64,000 nucleotides of DNA from Thiohalomonas sp963783235 (lineage in GTDB: Bacteria; Pseudomonadota; Gammaproteobacteria; Thiohalomonadales; Thiohalomonadaceae). The stretch is taken from NCBI GenBank assembly GCA_963783235.1, contig CAWAMN010000002.1, positions 558,001 through 622,000 of the forward strand, given 5' to 3'. The notes under the pieces were generated by a model. It made no database searches. It was not told the DNA's origin and worked only from the letters and a program-made list of their open reading frames with translations. The position numbers and the translations under genes were made by a program. Below, piece after piece: positions 15,072 to 24,244 of this stretch; positions within the stretch are counted from its first letter, which is position 1; each line of letters starts with the position of its first letter.

Positions 15072-15113
15072 TGGGCCTACGGAAGAGGTGTAGGCTCGCC
15101 TCCAGCCTTGGCC

Positions 15114-15554
15114 CTAGTTCCCCGGCCCTCCTGCTGCGAAGACATGGGGCGTATGGCAGCTGACGCACTCGCCCGGATTGTGGGGATGCCCACTTTGCGT
15201 CAGCGCCGCCGTATGACACGTCAGACAGCGATCCTTACCCACGACGTAACCGGTCGCGCCAATGCCGGGCTGGTAGCCCGTCAGGTTGGGTTTTTCCTCC
15301 CCGACCGTATCGGCCGTGTGTGTGCCGTGGCAGGCGTTGCACTTGACCATGGCGTGGGTCATGGTCGACTGGCTGTATTCATCCACCAGTTGGGCGTTGT
15401 TTTCGTGGCAGCCACCCGAGAGGCATGAGTAGCTGTATTCCACCGCGAAACTGGTGTCGTACACCTGCTGAGCGCTTGCCGTCGTGGCCGCGGAAAACAG
15501 CAAAACAGCCGCGATTGCCTGACTGAGTCTTGAGAAGCGTTCTCTTTTCTGCAT
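15114..15554 (-). CDS. Periplasmic tetraheme cytochrome c
   Basis: A 146-residue exported cytochrome. The N-terminal signal (LSQAIAAVLLFSAATTASAQ) is followed by four haem sites: an unusual CLSGGCH (CX4CH) and three CXXCH (CNACHGTH, CLTCH, CVSCHTPH) in the paired style of c3/c7 cytochromes. The start is ATG with GGAG eight nt upstream. It follows the molybdoenzyme by 12 nt on the same strand and is therefore its probable electron donor. NapB and NapC are absent. System I maturation is encoded at 23-30 kb. Confidence 0.85.
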   Translation of the reverse strand: MQKRERFSRLSQAIAAVLLFSAATTASAQQVYDTSFAVEYSYSCLSGGCHENNAQLVDEYSQSTMTHAMVKCNACHGTHTADTVGEEKPNLTGYQPGIGATGYVVGKDRCLTCHTAALTQSGHPHNPGECVSCHTPHVFAAGGPGN

Positions 15555-15566
15555 CGTTGTCACTCC

Positions 15567-18062
15567 TTATGCCTTGGCCAGTTTCACGGCACAATGCTTG
15601 TAGATCGGCTGGCCGCAATCTTTGTCGACGTAGTTCATGGTCAGGCGGTTGGCTGAAACCAACCGGCCGTCGTTTTCAGCCACGTCACTCGGATCCAGGT
15701 CACCGAAATGCATCGGAATGAAGACCGCACCGTCTCGGACCGTGTCGGTCACCATGGCCTTGACCACAATCTCGCCGCGGCGGGAGGTCACCCGCACCAA
15801 ATCGCCCGTTGCGACGTCGAGCGACTGTGCATCGTCGCTGCTGATCTCCACATAGTTCTCCGGCACCATCTCGTGCAACTGAGGCACCCGTTTGGTCTTG
15901 GTGCGACTGTGGAAGTGCTCGATAACACGGCCGGTGTTTAGCCAGAACGGATATTCACTGTCCGGCACCTCGGGAGGGGCCTCATAGTCCACCGCCCAGA
16001 GGTAGGCGCGGGCCTGGTTGTCCGGATCGATCCAGGCGGCATCGGGGCTTTTGCCGTACTGGGCCCGGTCCCAGTTGGTATTGAAGAGCCCGTCGGTATA
16101 GAGCCGTGCGCCACCCAGCACGTTATCGGGGGTGGAGGGCCAGGCGATCCCGTTGTTGGTCTCCAGCGCGGCATAGCTCATGCCGCTCATGTCGCAAATT
16201 TTCCCGGCCGAGACCTGCTTCCACTCCTCAAACGCCTCTTCGGCCGAATGGAAGCCGACGAGAGAGTCGCCGTTTTCATTGCGAAAACGGGGATCCACCG
16301 CCGCCAGCTTGTCGGCCACCATCTTGATGATCTCCAGATCGGAGTAGGCGCCGTAACTGGGTCGCAGATCGTAGCCGGGCGGGTTGACCGCCTGGCGACC
16401 GAGATTGACCCGCCGCTCGGCACAGGTGTAAGTCCCGGTCTTCTCGCCCCACTGGGCCGCCGGCAGGAAAAGGTCGGCGAAGTGGGCCGTCTCCATCGGT
16501 TCGTAGATGTCCTGCACGACCACGAAGGGACGATTGGGGTTGTCGAAATCGAGATAGGAGTAGAGCGCGTTCAGATCCGGCAAGGTGACCGCCGGGTTCG
16601 TGCAGGCGTTCCAGAACACCTTGAGCTCCCCTTTGCGCATCATCTCCACCATGGAGTTTTTCTCGGGCTGCAGTTCGCTCCTGGAGGTGATCACGGTGGT
16701 GCCGTGGGCCGGGATTGTGCCGCCTGCCACGCTCCACAGGTTTTCCAATTCCGCGATGTGATCCGGATTGTAATAGTTGCGATAAGCGGCCAGGGCCGAG
16801 GAGCCGCCGGCTTCGCGGTTGCTCATCGCCGTGGCTTGCCCGGTGATGGAGAAAGGCGCCGAACCGGGGCGGCCGATCTTGCCGGTGATCAGATGCATGG
16901 CGCAGATCTGACGCACCGTATCGGTGCCGCCCATGGACTGATAGACCCCCTGAATGAAGAGCGACCAGACCTCGCGGGAGGTGCCGATCCACTCAGCGGC
17001 GAGGGCGATATCCGCAGCGGGCACACCGGTGATGCCGGAGACATAGCTTGGCGTGTAGCTCGCCACCTTGGCTGCCAATGCATCGTAATTGCGGGTACGG
17101 GCGTTGATATAGCCCCGGTCGATCCAGTGATTGGCAATGAGCTGCTGCATCAAGCCATTCATTAATGCCACGTTGGTGCCGGGATTGAGCTGGAGATGGA
17201 GGTCGGCGCTACGGGCGGTCGCTGTGCGTCGCGGGTCCACCACAATAAGCTTCGGGGCACGAGCGCTCTTGCGGGCATTGGCGATACGCCGCCAGACCTG
17301 GGGGTGCATCTCTGCCGGATTGGTACCAATGAGGAAGAAACAATCGGTGTTTTCGATGTCGTCATAGCAACCCGGCGGGCCGTCGGAACCGAACGTGGTC
17401 ATATATCCGTAGACCGCTGCGGCCATGCACAGACGAGTGTTGGAATCCATGGTCGCGGTTCGGAGCGCCCCCTTGCCCAGCTTGCCCATCGCATAATATT
17501 CCTCGATGGTCCATTGTCCGGTGTTGTAGATCCCGACTGAATCGGGGCCGGCGGTATCGATGGCCTCGATGATCTTTTGCGCCATGAGCGAGGTGGCATC
17601 GTCCCAGGTGATCGGATCCCAACCGCCGGATGCATTTCGCAGCAGTGGATACTTGCCTCGCTCGGCAACGCGAAGGTCTTCATCATCCAGTACTTTGTAT
17701 TCGTAGAGGCCCTTCACGCAGACACGCCCCGCATTGGTGGGATGGGCGTCATTGCCGCGCACGGCGACAGCCTCGCCAGCGGCGTTGACACCGATTTTCA
17801 GCCCGCAGCCTACCGAGCAGTATCCGCAGACCGAGTAGACCCATTGAACAACATTGTCGAACGTGTCATCGGCATAGGCCGGCTTGCCTGTCAGCAGATT
17901 GAGGACCCCGCCACCCACAACCGCCTGTGAGGAGAGCAGTGCGCTCCACTTGAGAAACGTGCGCCGGTCGTGATTACAAAGTTGAGGCTCCCGTTCGAGT
18001 TGCTTCAGCTCGTTTTGACTGAAAACTCTCACCGGGGATGACTTTCGTTTTTTCTGCTTCAT
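15567..18062 (-). CDS. Tat-exported NapA/NasA-like molybdopterin oxidoreductase
   Basis: An 831-residue Mo-bis-MGD enzyme. The Tat signal is HDRRTFLKWSALL near residue 31. One [4Fe-4S] is bound by CGYCSVGC plus GRVCVKG (Cys79, 82, 86, 115). The molybdenum ligand is Cys212 in DSNTRLCMAAAV, and GCYDDIENTD and AEMHPQVW closely follow NapA. GKIGRPGSAPFSITGQ also matches Nas-type nitrate reductases. The likely reaction is periplasmic nitrate reduction, but the partner is a tetraheme cytochrome rather than NapB, so another oxyanion is possible. The ATG at 18062 has GGAAGGGGGAA upstream. A palindrome lies about 110-130 nt upstream. Confidence 0.8.
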   Translation of the reverse strand: MKQKKRKSSPVRVFSQNELKQLEREPQLCNHDRRTFLKWSALLSSQAVVGGGVLNLLTGKPAYADDTFDNVVQWVYSVCGYCSVGCGLKIGVNAAGEAVAVRGNDAHPTNAGRVCVKGLYEYKVLDDEDLRVAERGKYPLLRNASGGWDPITWDDATSLMAQKIIEAIDTAGPDSVGIYNTGQWTIEEYYAMGKLGKGALRTATMDSNTRLCMAAAVYGYMTTFGSDGPPGCYDDIENTDCFFLIGTNPAEMHPQVWRRIANARKSARAPKLIVVDPRRTATARSADLHLQLNPGTNVALMNGLMQQLIANHWIDRGYINARTRNYDALAAKVASYTPSYVSGITGVPAADIALAAEWIGTSREVWSLFIQGVYQSMGGTDTVRQICAMHLITGKIGRPGSAPFSITGQATAMSNREAGGSSALAAYRNYYNPDHIAELENLWSVAGGTIPAHGTTVITSRSELQPEKNSMVEMMRKGELKVFWNACTNPAVTLPDLNALYSYLDFDNPNRPFVVVQDIYEPMETAHFADLFLPAAQWGEKTGTYTCAERRVNLGRQAVNPPGYDLRPSYGAYSDLEIIKMVADKLAAVDPRFRNENGDSLVGFHSAEEAFEEWKQVSAGKICDMSGMSYAALETNNGIAWPSTPDNVLGGARLYTDGLFNTNWDRAQYGKSPDAAWIDPDNQARAYLWAVDYEAPPEVPDSEYPFWLNTGRVIEHFHSRTKTKRVPQLHEMVPENYVEISSDDAQSLDVATGDLVRVTSRRGEIVVKAMVTDTVRDGAVFIPMHFGDLDPSDVAENDGRLVSANRLTMNYVDKDCGQPIYKHCAVKLAKA

Positions 18063-18172
18063 ATTTCCCCCTTCCGGATAAAATGATGTTTCGAACACAG
18101 CTCATCCCTGGAGCAAGACTGAAACGATTTTCCGGCGGGAATCTTTGGCCAAAGAGCGACATCGCGACAAGG

Positions 18173-18193
18173 AAATATGTCAGTGACATATTT
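18173..18193. promoter_or_regulatory. Perfect 21-bp palindrome upstream of molybdoenzyme gene
   Basis: AAATATGTCA, central G, TGACATATTT. No mismatch in the 10-bp arms. It differs from the FNR box (TTGAT-N4-ATCAA). It lies between the FNR-like regulator gene and the molybdoenzyme gene, centred 121 nt before the latter's start. Confidence 0.7.
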
Positions 18194-18273
18194 CACGTTG
18201 ACGAACATCAAGCGATCAATAGGGGCTCGAATCGTGATCGACGGTCGGAAGGCGTTGCGGAGATATGCCGGCC

Positions 18274-19020
18274 TTACTGGCCGGCACTGAGATCTTTAAG
18301 GGCGGGAAAGTCGAGAATGATGAAACCCTCTTTATCGAGGGACACGATTTTTCGCACTTCGAGTTCCTTGAGACTGCGGATCAACGTGCGCTGAGTGGCA
18401 CCGATCATGTCGGCAAGTTCACTGCGGGTCAGGGACTCGATGAGCACCTCACTGCGCAGATTACGCGCCTTGTGTGTCTCATGCAGGAACATGATATAGG
18501 AGGCCATTCTCTCCAGCGCCGACTTCTGGCCGAGGCTGGCAATGTGACTGATATAGGAGTTCAGGTTACGCGTCATCGAATGGATAAGGGTATTGCTGAT
18601 TTCGCTATATCCCTCCATCAAGGCGAGTAGTTCACTTTTCCGCACAACGCAGACTTCGATTGGCGTGATGCTCTCAGCGGTGCTGGTGTATTTATCGACA
18701 AAGAGGTCTTCGCAAGCGATGAGGTCGCCGGGAATCTGTGCCAGCTTGTGGATCTGCTGGCGGCCATTCAGTAACGATTTGTAAAGCTTGACCTCTCCGC
18801 TAATCAGGATGAAAAGTGTCTCGCTGGGTTGCTCCGCCCGGTAGAGGCAGGTGCGACGCTCGTAGCGCTTATGGTGCAATGCCGGCTGCAGTGCCCATTT
18901 GCCCTCGACGCTCAGTCCGGAGAAATAGTCGGATGTATCGAGTATGCATTCGACACAATGGGTTTTGACGGGCTGATGCCGGCAAGGGCCGGCAATATTC
19001 TGCTGAATCAATTGGCACAT
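18274..19020 (-). CDS. FNR/CRP-family regulator with candidate Fe-S cysteines
   Basis: A 248-residue Crp/Fnr regulator. Residues 35-145 form the cyclic-nucleotide-type beta barrel and 165-235 the dimer helix and winged helix. Cys13, Cys22 and Cys25 (THCVEC, like the HCQDC of FNR) and Cys124 (EVCVV, matching FNR Cys122) could hold a [4Fe-4S] cluster. In the recognition helix (GATQRTLIRSLKEL) the Glu of the FNR VETISR pattern is Arg, so the target should differ from TTGAT. It lies upstream of the molybdoenzyme on the same strand with a candidate operator between them. No strong RBS precedes the chosen ATG. Confidence 0.85.
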   Translation of the reverse strand: MCQLIQQNIAGPCRHQPVKTHCVECILDTSDYFSGLSVEGKWALQPALHHKRYERRTCLYRAEQPSETLFILISGEVKLYKSLLNGRQQIHKLAQIPGDLIACEDLFVDKYTSTAESITPIEVCVVRKSELLALMEGYSEISNTLIHSMTRNLNSYISHIASLGQKSALERMASYIMFLHETHKARNLRSEVLIESLTRSELADMIGATQRTLIRSLKELEVRKIVSLDKEGFIILDFPALKDLSAGQ

Positions 19021-19144
19021 AAGATTAATAGTTAGTCGAAAGTCGGACAACAAACAATGGTATTTATTGTACTGGCACCGGTGTTTTGATGGGAACTTCG
19101 TCACGTTTGCCGGAACGTTGGGCGGACTGCCCGCCCAACAGCCA

Positions 19145-19699
19145 TCATCCACTCTTCTGAAATGGAGGATCGGACCGAATGTCCTGGCGGGTAAGGTGAC
19201 CACTGTCAATTAGAAGTACCTCCACCCGGCGGTTGCGGCTTCTTCCCCGTTCAGTTTCATTGGTCGCAATGGGGCGGCTGTCCCCGAGCCCTTTGACTTC
19301 GATGCGACTTGCCGCGATGCCCCTTTTCACCAACGCCTTCTTCACCGAACGGGCGCGTCTTTCAGAAAGCTGCACGTTATAGCTTGGACGACCCCGGCTA
19401 TCAGTATGGCCTTCCACGACCAGGTCCATGGCCGGGTGCATGGCCAATGCTTTTGCGAGCCGATCGAGTTCAAGAGGATCCTTTTCCCGCAGGCTCGCCT
19501 TGCCGGTAGCGAAGTCCGCCTCCCTCAGACGGATGCGAATGCCCCGAGGCGTCTCCGTGGCTTTTAAATACGCCAGGAGTAACGGCGGCGGGACTCGATT
19601 GGCGTCCGTTGTCTCGGGCCCATTCACATCGCCGGCCGAACAGGCGGCCAGGAGAAAAGCCAGTGTGGTGGTGATGATGACATCCCTGTCGATCTGCAT
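19145..19699 (-). CDS. OmpA-family lipoprotein
   Basis: A 184-residue protein with a lipoprotein signal (TTTLAFLLAAC, Cys20) and a C-terminal OmpA-like peptidoglycan-binding domain: VVEGHTDSRGRPSYNVQLSERRA, then GLGDSRPIATNETERGRSRNRRVEV. It probably anchors the outer membrane to the cell wall. It resembles the OmpA domain of the protein at 21.6-22.4 kb. It is on the minus strand, as are the neighbouring HD-GYP and DUF4398 genes, with 89 nt to the HD-GYP stop. Confidence 0.85.
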   Translation of the reverse strand: MQIDRDVIITTTLAFLLAACSAGDVNGPETTDANRVPPPLLLAYLKATETPRGIRIRLREADFATGKASLREKDPLELDRLAKALAMHPAMDLVVEGHTDSRGRPSYNVQLSERRARSVKKALVKRGIAASRIEVKGLGDSRPIATNETERGRSRNRRVEVLLIDSGHLTRQDIRSDPPFQKSG

Positions 19700-19788
19700 G
19701 GCACTCCGTCACTCTTCCATCGACGGCCGAATAGTCGCCGTTACTGCATCGATAGCTGATGTGGCGGGAAATGCAATCCTGAGGCGAC

Positions 19789-21439
19789 TCAGCCGAGCAA
19801 CAATTCCTGCGTCCGGGCCTGCCCCGTTTCGGGTTCAACGTCGATCTGTTCGGGATCAAGGTACGCCCGGGAGTAGCGAAGGTAGACCTTTTCACGCATA
19901 AAGATATCGAAGAGATCCGGATCGATGTGCCCCTCCTGGCTCATCGCCCTCAGAATATCCAGACATTCGGTGAGTTTCTTCCGGGGGCGATAGGGACGGT
20001 CGTGGGCGCTTAGCGCTTCAAAAATATCGGCGATGGCCATGATTCGCGCTTCCACCGACATCTCTTCGCGCTTCAAACCGAGAGGATAGCCAGTGCCGTC
20101 GACTCGCTCGTGATGCCCACCGGCATACTCCGGCACGTTTCGAAGGGCGCGGGGAAACGGCAACCCCTCAAGCATCGTTTGAGTGGCGGTGACGTGACTG
20201 TTGATGGCCTCCCTCTCCCTGTCATTCAAGGTCCCGCGCTCGACGCAAAGCGTTTCCACCTCATCGGGTGTGAGCAGAGGGCGGATTTCACCGTTTCGGT
20301 CCGTCCAGCTCCTTTCGGCGATCCGCCGCACCCGGCCACGTGCCGCCTCGGACATCGATTCATTGCCCCTGTTGCAAGTGCGAAGGAAGGCTTCTTCGGA
20401 ATCGAGCGCTTCGAGCTCTCTGCGGTAGTGCTGTTCGAGCCGCTCGAGGGATTCGCCTCCGCCCGCTCGCAGGCTTACCAGTTGACGCCGCAGGCTTTGC
20501 GTCTCGATGTCACGCCGTAATATCTCGAAGCGGGCTTCGATGGTCTCCATCCGATCGTAAACCGTTTCCAGCTTTCTGCTCTTGTTGAGCAGATACTCCG
20601 GGGTGGTCATCTTTCCGCAGTCGTGGAGCCAGGCGGCGATCTCCAGGGCGTAGCGCTTTTCCTCCGATAGCCGAAAGTCGGCCAGGGGGCCCGTGCGGGT
20701 GTTGTGAACCGCATCCGCCATCATCATGGTGATGACCGGCACTCGCCGGCAGTGCCCGGCGGTATGGGGTGACTTGGCATCGATCGCGGTGGCGATAAGC
20801 TGGATGAGTGCCTCGAAGAGATTGCGGAGCTCGCCAATCAGGCGACGGTTGGTCAATGCCACCGCGCCCTGCGAAGCCAACGCCTCGGCCAGGCGCTCGG
20901 CCTCCGGGCTGAAGGGGATTACATCTCCTGAAACGGGTTCGGTGGCATTCAGCAGTTGCAGCACACCGATGACCTCACCCTCGTGGTTGGTCATGGGGAT
21001 AGTCAGGAACGATTGTGAGCGATAGCCGGTTTGCGCGTCGAATTCCCGGGTGCCGAGAAAGTCGAAACCTTCGGCACTGTACGCGTCCTCTATGTTGACG
21101 GTTCGATTTTCCAAAACGGCGTGGCTGACGACGTGTTGGTGATCGGGCGAGCCGTCTTCATGAGCGAGGGGAATAGCGGGAAAAGGCACGTCTCGCCCGG
21201 TGGTTCCGCCCATGGCGTACTCAAGAGAGTCCGTCCGGACGATTTCCATGTGGACGGCCTCTTCCCTGACCACATAAAGTGTTCCGCCATCCGCCCCGGT
21301 CAGGGCCTTCGCACCGATGACGATTTTCTTCGAGAAGACGTGCGGTATCGTTCTCTGAAGAGAGCGCTATGCCCACTTCCGTCAGGTGTTCGATCGGACA
21401 GGAGAGCCCGTGTTCGAATTCACTATCCGACCGCGACAT
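19789..21439 (-). CDS. GAF-HD-GYP phosphodiesterase-like protein, one frameshift
   Basis: A signalling protein with an N-terminal GAF domain and a C-terminal HD-GYP domain of the cyclic-di-GMP phosphodiesterase type (HDCGK, HHERVDGTGYPLGL). The HD and GYP parts are separated by an extra segment of about 110 residues, as in the paralog at 56.1 kb. The N-terminal 40 residues (EHLTEVGIALSSENDTARLLEE) are in another frame: one surplus A in 21323-21332 breaks the join. Translation from the internal GTG at 21273 would give 494 residues with a truncated GAF domain. Sequence error or a fresh mutation are both possible. Confidence 0.8.
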
Positions 21440-21601
21440 CACGGAATCCTGGGCGAGAGGAGGACTAACATCTTATTAACTCCCGGACCGTCGCGGAATC
21501 CGCAATCCGCTGGGATGTGAAGTTGCTCACAATCCGAGGCCGCATCAACCGCAAAGCCCGGGCCGCCCCGCGGACGGCCCGAGCTGCGGCAGCACTCCGG
21601 A

Positions 21602-22363
21602 TCAGGATGAGGCGTAATCCGGAAAGACGATCTCAACGCGCCGGTTCAGCTGACGGCCGCCCGAGGTCTGGTTGCTGGCGATGGGACGATCTTCACCGTA
21701 GCCGCGTGTCACGATTCGGCCCGAATCTATGCCCCGGGTCACCAGCGCATCCTCCACCGAATTGGCACGGCGTTCCGACAGGCGTTTGTTGTAATCCTCC
21801 GGGCCCCGACTATCGGTATGCCCCTCAACCACCACACGCTGGTCGGGGTGGTTGCGCATGAAGCTCGCCAGCTTGTCCAGCGTCGGTGCGGCGCCGGGGT
21901 TGAGGTTCGCTTGTGCCGTTTCGAAAAAGACATCGTTCAGTGTGACCAGGAGTCCCCGTGCGGTCCGTTCCGCCTCCAGGGCTGCCAGTTCGGCCCTCGC
22001 CTTTTCCAGCTCCTGTTCACGGGCCCTCAGTCGCAGTTCATCCCTTTGTTCGGTCAGCGCCTGCATATTGCTCTCCAGCTGCTTGCGCTGGGCGACCGTG
22101 CGGGCGATATCCATATACTGGTCGGCAAGATAGACCTGATGACTGCGAAGGGCTTCGCTTTCGGCCTCGGTGGCTCGTTCCAGCGCCTGTTCGGCATCGA
22201 AAAGGGGCTCTGGCGCTGCGGACTGGACCTGCTGGTCGCTGGAGAGCTGGGCGTAGCGCTCCCGGGCATCCTGCAGGGCCGTATCCTCCGTGGGAGCGGA
22301 GGCACACGCCACCAGTAAAAACGCCAGAGGGGCGACTAAAAAGATTTGGCTGATTCGTTTCAT
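21602..22363 (-). CDS. OmpA-family lipoprotein with N-terminal DUF4398-like coiled coil
   Basis: A 253-residue outer-membrane lipoprotein. The lipobox is LAFLLVACAS (Cys20). Residues 35-135 are a helical, DUF4398-like coiled coil (long run of QRDELRLRAREQELEKARAE). The C-terminal OmpA domain has VVEGHTDSRGPEDYNKRLSERRA and GYGEDRPIASNQTSGGRQLNRRVEI. It overlaps the stop of the preceding DUF4398 lipoprotein by 4 nt, so the two are coupled. Likely a structural link between outer membrane and peptidoglycan. Confidence 0.88.
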   Translation of the reverse strand: MKRISQIFLVAPLAFLLVACASAPTEDTALQDARERYAQLSSDQQVQSAAPEPLFDAEQALERATEAESEALRSHQVYLADQYMDIARTVAQRKQLESNMQALTEQRDELRLRAREQELEKARAELAALEAERTARGLLVTLNDVFFETAQANLNPGAAPTLDKLASFMRNHPDQRVVVEGHTDSRGPEDYNKRLSERRANSVEDALVTRGIDSGRIVTRGYGEDRPIASNQTSGGRQLNRRVEIVFPDYASS

Positions 22364-22764
22364 TGCGTTCCCTCGCCATTGCCGTTGGTAACACCGGTTT
22401 CCTGCCGCAGGCTTTCAACCGTTTCCTCAATCTCCTGATAGGTCTCTCGCGTACTGCCGAGACGAGCTTTGGACTCGGCGAGGCGCGCATCAACTGCGGA
22501 TTGCTCGGCGAGTCGCAGCGCGTTACGCCGCTGGTCTTTCTCATCGGAACGCGCCAGGTCCTTGGCCTGATTCAGTTTGCGCTGAGCCTTTGTGAATTCG
22601 AATGCGGCAAAGTCGTAAGCCTGGGCCTGCTGCGCCCGATCAAGCGCCTGCTCGGCGTTAGCGATCGCATCGGTAGCCTCTGGAACCGGAGTGGTCGCAC
22701 AAGCGGTTAACAGCAGCCCCGCAAGTGCCGCGATGGCGGTGCGGGTGAGTATCTTCCCTGACAT
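22360..22764 (-). CDS. DUF4398 lipoprotein
   Basis: A 134-residue lipoprotein with lipobox AALAGLLLTAC (about Cys22) and a helical DUF4398 domain (ANAEQALDRAQQAQAYDFAAFEFTKAQRKLNQAKDLARSDE). The ATG at 22764 has GGAGGG six nt upstream; the ATG two codons earlier is too close to that site. It is the first gene of a two-gene unit with the OmpA-DUF4398 lipoprotein. The 271-nt gap upstream to ccmI holds several GC-rich hairpins but no gene. Confidence 0.82.
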   Translation of the reverse strand: MSGKILTRTAIAALAGLLLTACATTPVPEATDAIANAEQALDRAQQAQAYDFAAFEFTKAQRKLNQAKDLARSDEKDQRRNALRLAEQSAVDARLAESKARLGSTRETYQEIEETVESLRQETGVTNGNGEGTQ

Positions 22765-23035
22765 GAGCATCCCTCCGAAATGGAATTAGACTGTCCTAGT
22801 CCTTGGATTAGCCCAACGGCCTTAAATTGCAACCGCGAGCTTCGCTCGCTTTCGGCCGGAGAGCTGACCTCCTGCAAGGCTCGGATCCCGCGGAGGTTCT
22901 GCACCGGCCACCCCGTGGCCGAAAACGGCTGAAGAGATTCGTTGATTTGGATGATCTCGGGAAGCCGACCCCGTTATGGGGCCGGCGAATCCAGGAGAGG
23001 AGCTCACCGTTAAGCCAGCATGGGGAACCGGGCTA

Positions 23036-24244
23036 TCAGGGAACTACCCGGTCGATGGTGACAGCAACCGCCCCACCTGGCGTGGTGGTCACCGAGCCTT
23101 CAAGGTCTCCGGAGGCGCCACGGACGGAACCGCTTTTGCTGATCCGGGCGACCACTTCCAACTGCTCGAAAGCGCTCAGTGGCTGACCGGTCATGGTGGC
23201 GCTGTCGTCCAGGGTGATGCTTAGCGGAAGATCTCCGGCGCGGTGACGCTCGACCGCCACCGGCATTCGGACGCCGGGCTGGCGGGCGAAGATGAACAGG
23301 GTGTCATTCGGTTGCATGCGCCCGGCCAGCTCCGGCGCCAGGGTGACCTCGATTTGCATTTCGGTCGCCGAAGCCGCGGGTGAAGCCTCCGTCGCACCGG
23401 CTGCGGCTCCAGCATTGAGGTGTGAACGGGCCTGGGCAATCGCTGAATCCACGGTTCCGGTCAGCTCACTGCCCTTCTCCACCTGGGCCTTGACCTGCAG
23501 CCAGCGATCGAGCGCCGTCTGATAATCCGCCTGCTCATAAGCATGCATTCCGCTCAGCCACAGCGCTTCGAGATGCTTCGGTTCACGGGCCAATACCCGT
23601 CTTACCAGTGCAATGGGCTCCCCCGTCAACCGGTTACCCTGGGCCATTGCCAGGGCCTGCGCCCTCCCCAGCAGCAGGTCCGTCTTCTCGCCGACCGCCC
23701 GCATGGCCTGCGCATACACGTCCGCCGCTTGCCGGTGCCGACCCATGGTTCCCAGTGAGCGCCCCAGCAGTATCCATCCTTCGACATTGTCGGGATTCTC
23801 TTCGAGGCGCTGGCGCAGAGCGGCAAGGGCCTGGTCGACGTCCTGCATGCCGGATGCGGCTTGTTGCGGCGAGGGCGCTTTCGCATCGATCAGATCGGTT
23901 GCCCCCAGAGCCAGATAGAGGGCCAGTGCCGCGACAGGCACGCTGGCGGCCACGGCCCAAGGCATCCAGCCGCCGCCCTCGGTGCCGGCGGGCCGTTGCG
24001 GTTCCGGATCCACGTTGACGAGCAGGTCGCGCTGCAGTTCACTGCGGGCCTGCTCAAATTCGGATTCGGACAGGCTGCCATCGTCACGCTCCAGTTCCAG
24101 TTCGGCCGAGCGATCCTTGTAAAGCGCCACATTCAGCGCGCCGCGTTCGGCGCCCCTGGCCGGCGCTTTTCCCAGAAGGGGCCACAGAACGAAGGCGAGC
24201 GCAGCCGCGACCATCAAGACCGCCAGTGCGGCAAACAGCATCAT
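23036..24244 (-). CDS. ccmI: Cytochrome c biogenesis protein CcmI
   Basis: A 402-residue haem-ligation component. Residues 1-25 are a hydrophobic anchor (LFAALAVLMVAAALAFVLWPLL), followed by the conserved NVALYKDRSAELE...DGSLSESEFEQARSELQRDLL cytoplasmic segment, a second hydrophobic helix near 95-112, and a periplasmic TPR part (ALRQRLEENPDNVEGWILLGRSLGTMGRH). The C-terminal 100 residues form the extra domain of long CcmI proteins. It presents apocytochrome to the CcmF/H ligase. Last gene of the ccm operon; its start overlaps the ccmH stop. Confidence 0.93.
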   Translation of the reverse strand: MMLFAALAVLMVAAALAFVLWPLLGKAPARGAERGALNVALYKDRSAELELERDDGSLSESEFEQARSELQRDLLVNVDPEPQRPAGTEGGGWMPWAVAASVPVAALALYLALGATDLIDAKAPSPQQAASGMQDVDQALAALRQRLEENPDNVEGWILLGRSLGTMGRHRQAADVYAQAMRAVGEKTDLLLGRAQALAMAQGNRLTGEPIALVRRVLAREPKHLEALWLSGMHAYEQADYQTALDRWLQVKAQVEKGSELTGTVDSAIAQARSHLNAGAAAGATEASPAASATEMQIEVTLAPELAGRMQPNDTLFIFARQPGVRMPVAVERHRAGDLPLSITLDDSATMTGQPLSAFEQLEVVARISKSGSVRGASGDLEGSVTTTPGGAVAVTIDRVVP

